Program-made: the position numbers and the translations under genes
Assembly (NCBI GenBank): GCA_022747635.1
Contig: JAKTNV010000009.1
Coordinates: forward strand, 67,114,177 to 67,178,176
Direction of reading: 5' to 3'
DNA: 64,000 bases
Origin: Hetaerina americana
Taxonomy: Eukaryota; Arthropoda; Insecta; Odonata; Calopterygidae
Shown: piece after piece, positions 47,671 through 59,575 of the stretch
Layout of the letters: the number at the start of each line of letters is the position of its first letter
Numbering within the stretch: the stretch's first letter is position 1
The notes under the pieces: generated by a model
What the model was told of the DNA's origin: nothing
Seen by the model: only the letters and a program-made list of their open reading frames with translations
The model's database searches: none

Positions 47671-47930
47671 TGAATCTGTCGGAAAGAAATTAAAAACGAA
47701 CGCAGATTCAACGGTGCGCACGCCATTTTAATTGATTCGCAATTATTTTTTTAATCATAACATTCATTATGTTATCCTGGTTTCAATTAATTCTACCTCC
47801 GGGTGAAATTTCAAGTCGATATGATGGAACGAGTCTGTCGAATTGTTATAGCTAATATCTCGATGAATGTGTTAACAGTTGCTTGAAGAATAATTCAATC
47901 GTAAGATGGGTTGAAGCGATTTTAGGATAG
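47670..47930. other. Unassigned AT-rich DNA
   Basis: No gene recognised. Confidence 0.3.
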
Positions 47931-47934
47931 AGAC

Positions 47935-48036
47935 CCCGGGTGAAGATTGAGATGAAGCTGGGAGTCCCCAGAGACGACGGTCGGATTTGAACCAGAGCCC
48001 TCTGGTGATCCTACCCAGTAGATAACGCAGTGAATA
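47935..48036 (-). mobile_element. tRNA-derived SINE head
   Basis: Minus strand: A-box-like TATCTACTGGGTAGG, then B box GGTTCAAATCC (about 47983-47993), then CTCTGGGGACTCCCAGC. The last part resembles the same position in SINE family A (CTCTCTGGGCACCTGCAGC). The rest of the body is not clear. Confidence 0.5.
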
Positions 48037-48039
48037 AGT

Positions 48040-49940
48040 TTAAATCAATATATCCGTGAGATGCATGGGGAGAGGAGATTTTTCCCAGAAACAATTTTTG
48101 ACAAACACGAGCAAAAAAACAAGGGAAGGCATCAATCACAGCACGCGAAAATACAGCATTAACCGATGAAGTTCTAAATCGTACGATTTAATGGCATTTC
48201 AGAGATGGCTGGTGTCCTAACATTCCCTCAAATGCCCTCAAGTGTGGTCGATCAACCGGTTCAAATGTACGAGCACGTGTACAAAATTTAAGAACACGTC
48301 TACATTTTACAGTAAAATGCAACTGTAAGCTTGCTTGCCCTTACATGAAAATTTCTTTATAGAACTCAGACTTTGCCCCCACCAACGCAATAATTTTCTT
48401 AAGCCTCCAAAAGAACGCCCTAAGTAAGAGTTAATATAATTTTGTCGCAAAAGATAAGGCACTGTACGTATCTTGGCAAATGCCCGACATTACTCGTGTG
48501 TAATCTGGAACAGTGCTAAGATTATTGGAATGAGAAGAGAAAAAGAGTAAAATGACAACATTTAAATTTAAACATGTACCAGTCATATAAAATGTGCGAC
48601 GTAGTTATGCGAAAAAATAAAAGTAGCTTACAATCGACCACCAGTAACATAATGTTATGTTGAACAAGTGCTAGACGCAATTCCCGGCATGAAAACTAAA
48701 TTACGGAATAATTCAATTTTTTTCCGAAGTTTGTCAAGAATTTCCTGATGAAATGTCTTTTCTCAGGATGGCGATTGTGAAAGATGGACGCAAATGACCG
48801 ACAAAAGTTTTTTAATACGAGTCACGAATTATGAAGAAGCTAAGCTATAGGGCTACCTTTGAATCACACCGATAAGTGCACACGAATAACTAAACAAAAC
48901 TTTTTGAAAAGAACTGATCCTAAAGAAAATTCTTATTGGCATAGTCATAGACAAAAAAATGTTCATCTTTTTAAATATCACCTCCAGTACAAATGATATA
49001 CCCACCAACTGTACATGACAAAAATTAGGATATCAACAACACACTTGGGAGAAAATAAGGCAATTATAACGATAGCAAATAAGATGCATCTGAACACGGC
49101 CGTGCATATTTGAATTCAGTCCCTAATCGACAAAAAATAAACTTAAATTTAACTAAAAAAGGCTGAGAACTAACACCTCTAGTCATCAAACATTTTTCAC
49201 ATTTACAGTTATGACCGATTTTCACGCACTAATCATGACATGCCAACGCGTAAAACTAGAATTGTATCTTTGAGATAAGGAATTAAGTTATTGGTGAGGA
49301 AAAGAAGAGAAAATCACAACCACGGAGGTCGAAACGCGACCAATACAGATTATGGGGGTGATTTACGCGCAATTCAAAAGTTTTATCCTTCACCATTGCA
49401 CGATTTTCAGGAAATTCATACAACGCCTAAAGTTCAAGTTGGATCGCTCATATATCACAGGGTACTTTGCCACCAAGTCATACAAAGGCATTTAATTAAA
49501 ATTCTATCACACCTTTCGAGACTATGGGAGTTACCGGGAACCAGATATTATAAATGGAGCGCTCAAGTTGGGGAGCGAATTTTTCCAGTAATATTTCACA
49601 AAACTTGTTAAGCAAAAGAAAATTCACGACATTCCATTGTCTACTTCCCCGAGACTAACTTCTGAACGGAGATGATTCCGTCGTGGATCTCGCGAACAGT
49701 ACGAAGTTTGGCTCCAGCACCAAACAAGGTGAAGAAAGATTCAAGTGCGAAAAAAGGTAGCCTAAAATTGATTGGACGAGATGGGAAAGTCTTACGCAGC
49801 AGAATGGCAGATGAGACAAGTCGCATAGGGTCGAATAAGCACAATGCAAAGGATAAAAATTTAATGAAGACACTAATATATCCTAAAGCAAATATCCTAA
49901 GCAGCATAGCAGGGAAGACATTTAGATATTTTAGTACCCT
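48040..49940. other. Unassigned DNA
   Basis: Overlapping ORFs at 49291-49611 and 49641-50027 show no recognised domain. Confidence 0.35.
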
Positions 49941-50048
49941 GCAAGTCACCGCTATGGTGTGTGGCAGGGGGTGATAAACACACCAGACTAATTTTGACCC
50001 GAATATGACCCTGCCAAGGTCGGACATTGTTATTGTTTGTGAAAAACA
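49941..50048 (+). repeat. Direct repeat, left arm flanking a SINE
   Basis: Aligns imperfectly with 50352-50480. Shared anchors are CACCG...GGTGTGTG, TTTTGACNCGAATA and TTATTGTTNGTG, in the same order. Confidence 0.6.
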
Positions 50049-50080
50049 CCTTTCAATTTACATACATGTAGGGTACCCAG

Positions 50081-50342
50081 GTGGGTCGCGGTAGTCCAGG
50101 GGTAGAGCGTTGGACTGCTGACCGGAGGACCCGGGTTCCATTCCAAGGCAAGCCTCTCTGGGCACCTGCAGCTACCTGTATGTGATTTTCCGGGTACCAG
50201 ATTTTCCTGGGAAATCATAAACGGCACAGGGAAAGGAACTGGCCCCCTTCCCTGATGTGTGAATTTCACACGCCGTCGGGCTTCGTACTGGGTCTACTCT
50301 ACCATCACCTACCAAACTGACCTTCGGGTTAATTACTGTTTA
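50081..50342 (+). mobile_element. tRNA-derived SINE (family A), complete
   Basis: The best copy in the window. The tRNA-like head is GTGGGTCGCGGTAGTCCAGG, then GGTAGAGCGTTGGACTGCTG and the B box GGGTTCCATTCC. The unrelated body has CCGGGTACCAGATTTTCCTG and CACAGGGAAAGGAACTGGCC. The tail is CTACCAAACTGACCTTCGGG followed by TTAATTACTGTT. About 262 bp. Polymerase III promoter boxes are recognisable. Related copies are at 20.4/21.4, 53.1-53.5 and 62.9/63.8 kb. Confidence 0.85.
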
Positions 50343-50351
50343 AAAAGGACC

Positions 50352-50480
50352 CTGAAAGGCACCGATAGGTGTGTGACGTGGGTTTTTCACACATCACATT
50401 ACTTTTGACACGAATACTCCCCCCCCCCCAAGGGCGGTCGGATAACATTTTTTGATTCCTTATTGTTCGTGGGTGAAGTG
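50352..50480 (+). repeat. Direct repeat, right arm flanking a SINE
   Basis: Begins just after the SINE tail (GGCACCGATAGGTGTGTGAC). It includes a run of ten C (50421-50430) not present in the left arm. Confidence 0.6.
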
Positions 50481-50484
50481 ACAT

Positions 50485-53120
50485 CTTTACTCTAACTTTA
50501 CACTTAATCCATCTCATTTTATTTACATGATGCCTCCTGATGTAGTACGATGGAGCCAATACTACATTTTCAACATCATCGCCAGTCATTTGAGAAAGAA
50601 TGTGATCTAATGGCGCTTTCATTTCCTGCACAAGAAAGTCATGAGAATCTAGATTTATCCCACAAACATAGCGAAAAATATACACAGATGTGGAGTATTT
50701 CGGGTCAAAATGACGCTTGATAACATTTTAGAACAAAAATATTCATAAATTTGTGGTCAAGCAAGTGTGTATGTACACTTAACCACGATATTCCCAAGAC
50801 CGACTGCAATGATGAGGAAGGAAGTCGAGAAGATATATTAGGATGTCGAAGGAGAGGGTAAAAAATAACAGCGCATACGCATGAGAAGAAAGATAGATAT
50901 CTTAAGAGACCAATGGAATTGCCAAAGAAGGCAGGAAAAAAATAATTGGAAAACATGGATGGAGAAAACGACAAAGAGACAAAGGACTAATAAAATTCCA
51001 TTCTCTCTTTTGGCAAACAATCCGATTTCAACCCTCTATCGAAGAGAGGGAAGATTAAAAGCGTACAAAAAATTCCAATAGCCGATATTAATTTTGCAAT
51101 ATTTTTATGAGACTGTGGATTAAGCAGAGGAAATAAATGATGGCAAGGAAAACAGCAGTGGGCGGATGGAGAGATATTACAAAACCTAAAAGAAGTCGTG
51201 GGTAGAGAGAAAGCGCTCAGAGGAATTACAGGTTTAACAGAGGTGGCATTTGCTCGATTGGACGGTAAAGTAATGGTAACAACCAAATAAATGAATGACG
51301 GAAGTAGGACGTGAAGGTAAGAAGGAAAACTAGAAAGGCCAGAGAGGAATGCAAAAAAATGTGGGAGGAAATACAAAGAAATGTCCTATGAGGAAACGTT
51401 CAAGTAATTTGACATAGTCAGAAAATCGCTCATAAAACACAATATAATTCTTATATAGTTTCTAAGTAAACTGTACTATGGAAAAAAAAATTACACAGCA
51501 TTTCCCCGATAGCAAAATAACTAATGACTTGGGCAGTATTCGCACAAATGAATATAAAAAACTCTCAAAACCGCTGTCAACATAATGTTTCTACGTCCAC
51601 CTAGAGGAGCTCGAGTAAACTAATCAGTGAGATCTAAATAAATAGCAGGGAACGCTATTTCATAAAATGTGTCAACAACAGATTTTCCGGCTCACGCACT
51701 CGATGGCAGGTGCTCTGTAAACAGCCCGCCGCTAACTATATTTCCAGTCGCTGAGTTTCATTTTCTGCGGAGACGCGATTATTGAAGATTGTTATGACAA
51801 AATAACAATAATTCGAAGTTTGATATTCAAAAATGTCACACACAAAAATACCACAAAACCATATCCCCTCTTTCATGTGATTGTCATTATTCCGCGGTTC
51901 CGCAGAAACTGTGTACGATAAATGCTAATACTTTGTAAAACATAACGCCTTAGATTACTTTTCAAAAAAACTTTTGCAAACACAATGCTACTTTCTTATA
52001 AATACTCAAACAAACACGATGACGTAAACGCTACAGCGATTGAAACGTTAATATTACACAACTGTTTTCTAACGCCTACGACTATGGGCTGAATGCCGTG
52101 ACACTAGTTACGAAAGCATTCCACCAGTTAACATTTTGACGTTATTAGATCTATGGTGTATTTTTTTGGGAAACTAAAATTCAAAATCTCATAATTGTAT
52201 TCGGTCGGATAAGCACTCCGTTGATGGACAGATATAATAATAGTAATGAGATAGGAAAACGGTATACCGCCGAATATTTGACCACTTCCGGGATACGAGG
52301 CACCGCGATGAGCCAACATTGGACAAATCCTGTCAAGACGGTCATCATTGGTCCCGCCAAAGCGAAATTTACTAGGGCCGGGACTATCCGTTATTCGCAT
52401 ATTGCCAGTTCACCTCATTCGACAGTTTGACAATAACCACTCACATTAAGGGGGCACCACATAGATACTAACGGTAGTGTTTTCTTTACGTTTTGATAGG
52501 TTTAATGACTGACAATATTCTCGTAGTCACCAAAATCATGCATTTACATTCCAACTTTTGACATGAGTGTTTGAAAGGTCTTCGTATATATTTTTATTTA
52601 CCATATGAAAGGAGCACCAGCTTTCCATAGAGTGTAGCAACGGAGAGTAGTTAGCCGAGCGTCACTTCTGGAAGGCCAAGTAATTAACGCAGTAAGAATT
52701 CTTATTGTCTCCAATGCTTTTGAATGTTTACCTAGGTCATCCGAGGCTCGCCTAGACAATAGAACGAATTTTCTCTCGGATGCTTATTTCACCTCTGATC
52801 CCGGTTTAAACGTGCACGCATGTCTTTTGAGTTGTTTCAATTCGATTGAAAAACATTGCAAATGACGTTTTCACGCGGAAACCGTAAGAGGAGCATACGA
52901 GAGTCGACGCAAATGGGGCAAATTATACACCAGACTTCCCCTTGCAGAATTAACGGTAATTTTTCATAGGTACGAGCGATGACTACTGCCTTGTTATAAG
53001 ACAACAACTTTCTTGCGCTATTCGAACATGGTCAGGAAAATGAAACTTTATCATAAAAACAAAGAACTTCCGGGAGCATAAAACGGGAGCTAGGCCTACA
53101 CTTAGTGCGGACTATGTATT
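50485..53120. other. Unassigned AT-rich DNA
   Basis: ORFs up to 129 codons (50987-51376, minus) without domains. No transposon ends recognised. Confidence 0.4.
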
Positions 53121-53127
53121 GAATATA

Positions 53128-53208
53128 AAAAAAACAGAAATCAACCCGAAGTTCAAAAAAACAGAAATCAACCCGAAGTTCAAAAAAACAGAAATCAACC
53201 CGAAGTTC
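53128..53208 (-). repeat. Three 27-bp tandem units at the SINE tail
   Basis: Three perfect copies of a 27-bp unit, seven A plus CAGAAATCAACCCGAAGTTC on the plus strand. On the minus strand the unit is the SINE terminal sequence GAACTTCGGGTTGATTTCTG plus a T-run, so the tail of the SINE is repeated three times. Confidence 0.97.
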
Positions 53209-53456
53209 GGTTTGGTAGGTGATGGAGTTCACCCAGTACTAAGATCTAAACGGCGAGGGAATTTGCACATCAGGGTAGGGGGGCAGTTCCTTTAACTGTG
53301 CCGGGGATTCGGTTTCCCAGGAAGATCTGGTACCCGAAAAATCACACACCTTAGGTTGAGCCGAGGGTGTCCACAGATTCAAAGGGCCCGGGGATCGAAC
53401 TCGGACCCTCCGGTTAGTATTCAACCGCTCTATCCTTAAACTACCGCGACCCATCA
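53128..53456 (-). mobile_element. tRNA-derived SINE (family A)
   Basis: The head (minus strand, 53456 downward) is GATGGGTCGCGGTAG, then AGAGCGGTTGAATACTAACC and B box GAGTTCGATCCCC. The body keeps TCGGGTACCAGATCTTCCTG and the GGCACAGTTAAAGGAACTG block. The tail CCATCACCTACCAAACCG runs into tandem 27-bp units. Confidence 0.85.
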
Positions 53457-53459
53457 GTA

Positions 53460-54212
53460 CGTGAAAGTATTTTATCAATCTTAAGAATTATTTGTGTGAA
53501 ATCTTCATCAAAAATAAGAAGGGATGCGGACGGAGGTGATATCATGATTCCACAGGAGAAACACTCTTTTGGGAATTATATTCAGTCCTCCTTCAAGGCT
53601 TCATTCAGTTTTCCTATGTGACCAGTGGAAAGGTAACTAGTGAAGGTAAGTTAGGAAATCCCAGTGAGTAAAATATTTTAATCATAACACAAAAGCTAAA
53701 TTGTGTATCGTACGCATCAATCAAAGAAAAATTCTTAACAAAAAAGTTAATAATGATTAATAACAAATGGATATCAATTATTTACACAGTTTTGAAATCT
53801 CAGTAAAAGAGCAGTAACGGTTCATTTGTATGTATAAATAGAGGCATCAAAACGCTTCACACAGTGCTGAAATAATACTAATTAAATTTCCTATAAGATA
53901 GGGACATTGTATCGAAACTCCAAGAGACAGAGCAGGAAGTTATTGATCCGGACAATAAAATAAAATAGCGACGATATTAGCATTTTTCTTTAATTTCCAG
54001 CACATTCTATCCGCACTGGGCTTTCCCTCTGTAGAGACCCTCAGGCAAGAGTTTGCCCAGACCCGATGCGAGTTATAATTTGCAGTGCCACTTGCAGGCG
54101 AAACTGGAAGAGGACCTATAGATTCGTTTAAATGTATTTTTATATACAGCTTAGTTACAAATTTCATATCAATTCGGTAATAACTTAAAACACATATTTA
54201 CATATACCAATA
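53460..54212. other. Unassigned AT-rich DNA
   Basis: No feature recognised. Confidence 0.35.
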
Positions 54213-54214
54213 TA

Positions 54215-55137
54215 CAGGGTCGCACCCAAAAGTGGCAGGACTGATTTTTTTACAAGAATTTTATTGACGATATACTTACATCGACTTAATAATCTTCAAA
54301 GTATGCTCCTTGAGCTGCTACACACTTAGTATAACGTTGCTCCCATTCCCCGTACGCCCGCTAGAAATTTTCTTTGGGGATGCCGTTGATGACCCTCGTC
54401 GAAGCCTCTTGAACGGCCTTTACCGAGTCAAAACGTCGTCCCTTGAGCTGTCTTTTCATCAGGGGGAAGAAGAAGAAGTCCGGTGGTGCCAGATCGGGAG
54501 AATAGGGCGGGTGCGGCAACGTGACAACGCCGTATTTGGCCAGGAGCTGTCTAACGACTACCATGGCAGAATTTTTGGCACCATCTTGGCGCACACCTTG
54601 CGCATGGCCAAATCCTGTGAAATAATGCGTTGGACGTTGGATGCAGACAGACCCAAGTGGTCTGCAATTTCCTCACTGGTTAAGCGTCGGTCTGTGTTCA
54701 GTAGTGTCCTCACTCTGTCCACATTCGTGTCGGTTCTTGCCGTCGACGGCCGTCCGGAGCGATGGTCGTCTTCAACGAGCTCCCTACCCTCTTTAAACAA
54801 CTTGTGCCACTCAAATACTGTGGAACGGCTTAAGGCAGTGTCCCCATAAGCCTGCTTGATCATATCGAGGGTCTCAGTTGCCGTCTTCCCGAGTTTCGCA
54901 CAAAAACTCACGGAATAACGTTGCTCTAAATTCAGATTCATTTTGTTTTTCGACAGGAACAAAAAACTTGCTTCGCTAAAAACGGTGTCCTCACTCAACG
55001 ACAGCCAGCAGGCGTCTGAGGTTGGTGTTGGTCTGTTGCTAAGAGCCCCCTCCACCTTACCCTGCCAGGCAGACCCCCCTCCACCGCTCCGTTCGCGCCA
55101 GAGAAAATCAGTCCTACCACTTTTGGGTTCGCCCCTG
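54215..55137 (-). mobile_element. Internally deleted mariner (copy 4)
   Basis: 923 bp with inverted ends of about 34 bp. The left end starts CAGGGTCGCACCCAAAAGTG, and the right end inverts to CAGGGGCGAACCCAAAAGTG; both continue to AGGACTGATTTT. TA precedes the left end (54213-54214). The right flank reads TT, a mutated or lost duplication. The family differs from copies 2 and 5. Confidence 0.92.
54286..54941 (-). pseudogene. Mariner transposase pseudogene, core deleted
   Basis: From MNLNLEQRYSVSFCAKLGK (ATG at 54941, with an in-frame extension upstream to 55055) the N-terminal DNA-binding region is intact: the first helix-turn-helix to FEWHKLFKEG, linker SGRPSTAR, second domain NVQRIISQDLAMRK to KMVPKIL. 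The frame then shifts and runs into a stop. Homology resumes in another frame with VVRQLLAKYGVVTLPHPPYS and PDLAPPDFFFF (third catalytic Asp). A TAG at 54361-54363 interrupts it shortly before the end (GEWEQRYTKC...YFEDY). The first two catalytic Asp are missing. It cannot make active enzyme. Confidence 0.88.
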
Positions 55138-55139
55138 TT

Positions 55140-56140
55140 TTTATTTGTTCGTCATATGTCGGGTTTTCCGGGTATAAATGAATACATACTTATTAATTCA
55201 AACACATACCTAAAACGTATTTGATTGCAACATGTTATTCCATCTATTCGTTTCTTCACAACCTGCTCTAAAAATGTAGCTTCGAAGTGGAAACAATGGG
55301 ATACTTTGGCACGGTCATCACCTAGACAAGCCAAATAACGTTCTATTAAATTTCAAGTTCTCAAGAAAGCAATGCATTAACAGAAAAAAGCATTACCAAA
55401 ATTAAAATACGCGCTAAAAGTGCTTTATGACTAATATAATACATTTCCCAGTAACATGACTTCATATCTACGTATTTTAATATCCACGGAGGTTTGCACG
55501 GAATTTTGGGGTTTCTCTGCAGTGTTTCCACTCTGTCTAATGAGGATACTGCTTCATACATCCTAGAAGGGATAAGGGGTCCCAAGTGCGGCCTACCAAT
55601 TTTTCCTACCGTTTCGACGTCAAAAACTCCGTGAGCCAAATTTCATCTTTCTGGGTCTTCTGCATGTAAGGACAACAACCTATATCTTATTCTGATAATG
55701 ATAACAATAAAATTGACATTTTTAATAGAAACATGAGGCTTAATAGATGAAACTTTTACAGCTCTACTACATTTCATCCTGATTATTACCCGTTGATTGC
55801 ATTTTAGTTAAGGCAATGATTTTTGAATGCCTTTACTAAAATGATCTCTAATTAACACCACATTACTAAAATGAAATGTTTAGGGTAATTATCTCTCTTT
55901 GACTCATCTGAGAATCATAAAATATATATGAATGACCATTGATCGAAGGAAGTGAGCAATTGGACCTTTACCGTCGACTTGCGAGATTCCGTTTGCCTTG
56001 AGGAATAGTCACACGATAGTGTGACTATTCCTCAACTGTAGATAGTCACTTATCCTAATTCAATCTCAAAAATTCCTTTCGTGTAAACGATCCCTTTCAA
56101 TTATTGCTCTCGCATATCCTCTTAACACACTGCTGGGAAG
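55140..56140. other. Unassigned DNA with a perfect palindrome
   Basis: No gene recognised; one fold-back listed separately. Confidence 0.4.
55998..56035. repeat. Perfect 17-bp inverted repeat, GATA loop
   Basis: TTGAGGAATAGTCACAC (55998-56014) and its exact reverse complement (56019-56035), four-base loop. Not in a recognisable transposon. A terminator-like or small-RNA role is not evident. Confidence 0.97.
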
Positions 56141-56490
56141 CTTGAAGGAAATACACTCAGGGGCCGTCAATTTTCCGGATATCACGAGCGTCACATACGA
56201 GCCAATAGTCTTCTCTGAACGGTTGGTTACCCCTCCCGTTGGGGGAAGGATGCGGGCAATTAAAGGACCCGCTCGCCGTGAAATGACTTACACCGGTGAC
56301 GTAAATTTTTTCGGGCCGGAACCAACGTGGAGAGAGCGTGCTCTATTTGGGATATGGCTCAATTTGGGCGGGGTGGCCGGAGCGGCGAGCCGTCTGGACG
56401 CCCCAGAGGCGGTGGCGCTTGCCGAGGTTCGGTACAGCCTGGAAACCTAGTTACCCGCTCCGACGCCGGCTGTCACTCATTCGATTACGG
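56140..56490. other. GC-rich island
   Basis: A 102-codon ORF (56142-56450) and an overlapping 72-codon ORF. No domain recognised; composition alone could keep these open. Confidence 0.35.
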
Positions 56491-57565
56491 GTGTGATTTG
56501 AAACGAAACAAGGGGTCAGGGGTTACACGTGACGAAACATTATGAAATTAACGAATAAATTAACAAAAACGGTGTCACGAAACAAATTGGAAACATCCCA
56601 CTAGCTCCCGTTTTTTCTCACGATCGGGGCTAACAAAAAATACACTAACGATAGGTATAATTCCAGCACAAAATCGAAGGCAAATATTTTCCGCTCACAT
56701 AACGGCATATTGGTAGGGGAACACCGTTTCCCGAATGTGTTTCAGGTACTTTCCCCAATTGGAAAAATAACATATTACGATACTACACTCGAATGCATTA
56801 ACTATACATATACTGTGTAAAAAAACAATTTAAATGATAAATTTCGTGTGAATGCGAAACCATGTCACTAAACAAACAATTCTCTTCCACAACCTCCAAC
56901 GGAAAATCAATCGGGTGAGTACGTGGGCGGAGGATTCAGGAAATATACTAAGAACTCAATCAGAAGGTTTTGTTGGTAAGCTCTATTTAAGCGAGATAGG
57001 ATGTGAAAATTTGGCAAGAACAGGACAGGAATCTGTAAATCCGAATAAATAAATTGTTCGTCCTTGGCGCTCATTTCTTTCGTTGATTTAAGGGTAGTTC
57101 TTCGATGAAGGGGAGTTCTTTTGTTGCTCCCGCGCTCGAAATAGCGCGACAGCAACAAAATTGATAGTTCTAATGCCACAGCGACGAAAATGCTTCCCTG
57201 TTTAAGGCCTCACATAATAAATATCTGTTCTGCAAAATGTCCTGATGTAATATCCATGATATTTCCAAGTCAAATTTCTGTTTCCCAAGCTTTTCCCTTG
57301 CAATTATCAAGTTCGACAAGCCACTTCGTTCACTGAATCCCAAAATTCACATTAGGATGAATGAAGTTAGGTGTAATGAATCAACTTTTAGTCCATGCTT
57401 TCCCAAATTTCCCTTCACACAAAGTGTTGAACTAAATTTAAATACTACTGCTTCATTTAGCTGGCTAAATACCTTTTTAATTCCTTCTACGCCAATATTT
57501 CTTTGCATAATGATACCCCGCATTGACTTTTATTACTATGGAATGTATTTTTTAACTTACCGCCA
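56490..57565. other. Unassigned AT-rich DNA
   Basis: No feature recognised. Confidence 0.4.
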
Positions 57566-57583
57566 AGAGAGATCTACTTACTC

Positions 57584-57661
57584 ATGAGAAACGAATTCGC
57601 ACTTTTCCACAGATTTGAGGAAACGTGCAAGTCTGTGGAAAACTGCAAATTTGTTTCTCAT
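57584..57661. repeat. Near-perfect 30-bp fold-back, 18-base loop
   Basis: Arms 57584-57613 (ATGAGAAACGAATTCGCAC...) and 57632-57661 pair over 30 bases with three mismatches. The hairpin is about 78 nt, the size of a microRNA precursor, or could be a tiny remnant of an inverted-repeat transposon. A 12-bp direct repeat (AGATCTACTTAC at 57570-57581 and 57708-57719) flanks the region. Confidence 0.85.
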
Positions 57662-57719
57662 AATGACGAAATTCCACTACATCTCGCCTGAATCTGTTGG
57701 ATATATTAGATCTACTTAC

Positions 57720-58075
57720 GTTCACTAAATGAAGTTAAATTAGCATTTATGTACGCCAACATTAACTCAGGGATGGATCATTACAATCGCCCTTTGCTTA
57801 TTTAATTTGTAAAATAAAGTTGGCATCTAGCCGATTTAAATTGAACGAATACTTCCCCAGATATATCCCACGAATTGCTGTGCTTTACTCATGATTTTTA
57901 CATGCATATGCGTGGATTTCCTAGAGTGTTTCTCTATATTCTGCATCTGTGGCTGGCGTCCCTAAACGGCCCGCCACGTACCCTTGCGGCGATGTGCAAG
58001 TTATCTAGGATGTGAATGCAAAAGAGTCATCTAAAACATTTAACTTCCTACGGGTATAAACTTATTAGAGGGGGT
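57720..58075. other. Unassigned AT-rich DNA
   Basis: No feature recognised. Confidence 0.35.
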
Positions 58076-58465
58076 ATACGTATGCAGTTCTTGCTTGTGT
58101 TTCATAGTGAGCCCTGAAGCATAAAATCGACCTCGAGCCCCCATCGGCAAAGAATCCCGAAGAAAAACATCTCAGTGGCTGCATTTGCGGACCGCGGCAA
58201 AGACCGGCACCCTCTCTTTTCATGACAGGATGTTTCCACGTTAATTCGCACCTAGCGAGTGTTGCGCCACCCGATCGCTCGTCGGCTTCGCTGCTTCCTT
58301 TATTTAAGTCGAAACGAGCGAAACGACGCCCTCTCCGCAAACAAGCTCAAAAGCCACTGCAGAAAAAGTGGCCTTCGAATAATTTGTTCTTTTCCCCCTC
58401 ACGCGCGCACACAGCGTCTCGGAAGAGTCAACACACTCACCACCGCGTCATTCGCCTCCGAATTT
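58075..58465. other. GC-richer segment
   Basis: CpG-containing segment with overlapping ORFs (91, 81 and 97 codons) on both strands. No motif. Confidence 0.3.
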
Positions 58466-59570
58466 AAAGGTGACGAAAGTTCAAAATTAGGAAATAAAAA
58501 TTCCGCTCCTAATCTTGAATTTGTATTCGCTGATGACAGGACGCCTTTATGACAATTGCTAAGTATCCAAAAATAACTAATTTTACGACATTTCGTACTC
58601 AAAAAAAAGACCAGCCGAGAGTATTTAAAAAAAACACCTTCTGGAATTCGTATTGCGAATAATTTTCTCGGCCACACTTTCGTCTCCCATGCCTTATTTA
58701 GATTGTTTGGGAACACCTTTTATGGAAACTTCATATTCCTATTTATTGCCATGTTTCCTTCACGTTAAATTCCAACAGTTCTTAACACGGTCCATTCACC
58801 TTTTCTTGAATATAATTCTTTCTCGTTAACTTTAAGACTCTTCAGATCTTATCCCTACCTAACTAATTTCCAACACTTTTATTTACCTCAGAACTGAGGC
58901 AGTTCTACATGCTAAAACCAATCTGAAGTTCATTTAATCTTTTCCGCTATCACGGAACTTTAGCGATGCCGAATAAAAAATTCTAATTCATCTTATCAGA
59001 AAATTCCACATATCCAAAGCTAATCGTAAATAACTACACCATATATGTTTTCGGTTAATTAAACACTTTGTAATTTGTAAAACCATGAGGAAAACTGCGA
59101 AGAACTTAATTACTAACAATGAGAAACCCGATTCTTATTACTTTAATTGGCTACTGGAAGGAAATGTTCAAATTATATCGCAGCAGCATATTATTTTGAG
59201 CACAACTTCCATTTTTACGGCATGGGAAGACTGCGTTCTACGAAAGCTGTCTTTAACAAAATATAAAAGACAATGTTTGAATGAATAATGACCAGTAAGG
59301 AAAAATAGTCGAAGAAATGAAAACAAGGAGCTTCAAGAAAATGATGAAGGTCAAATGAATGGGAAGTTTGAATTCCGAAGCAGTCCAAGAGGTGGAGGAA
59401 GAATGATTTTTAAACCAATGAACATAGAGGCATAATAAACTCATCGGAGCAAGTTTGATCGAAGAAAGATTACTGAACATGATTTAGGATGGCAAATTTA
59501 AATGAAATAAATCAAGGGGGGAATTTCAAATGAGAAAAATGAAAAGTAAATGGTGAAAATGAAAGCAAAG
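58465..59570. other. Unassigned AT-rich DNA
   Basis: Short ORFs without motifs. Confidence 0.35.
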
Positions 59571-59575
59571 AAATA

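Noticed and set aside
50881..51376. Charged ORFs as a possible transposon protein
   Set aside because: Low-complexity Lys/Arg-rich translation of A-rich DNA; no catalytic motif or terminal repeat.
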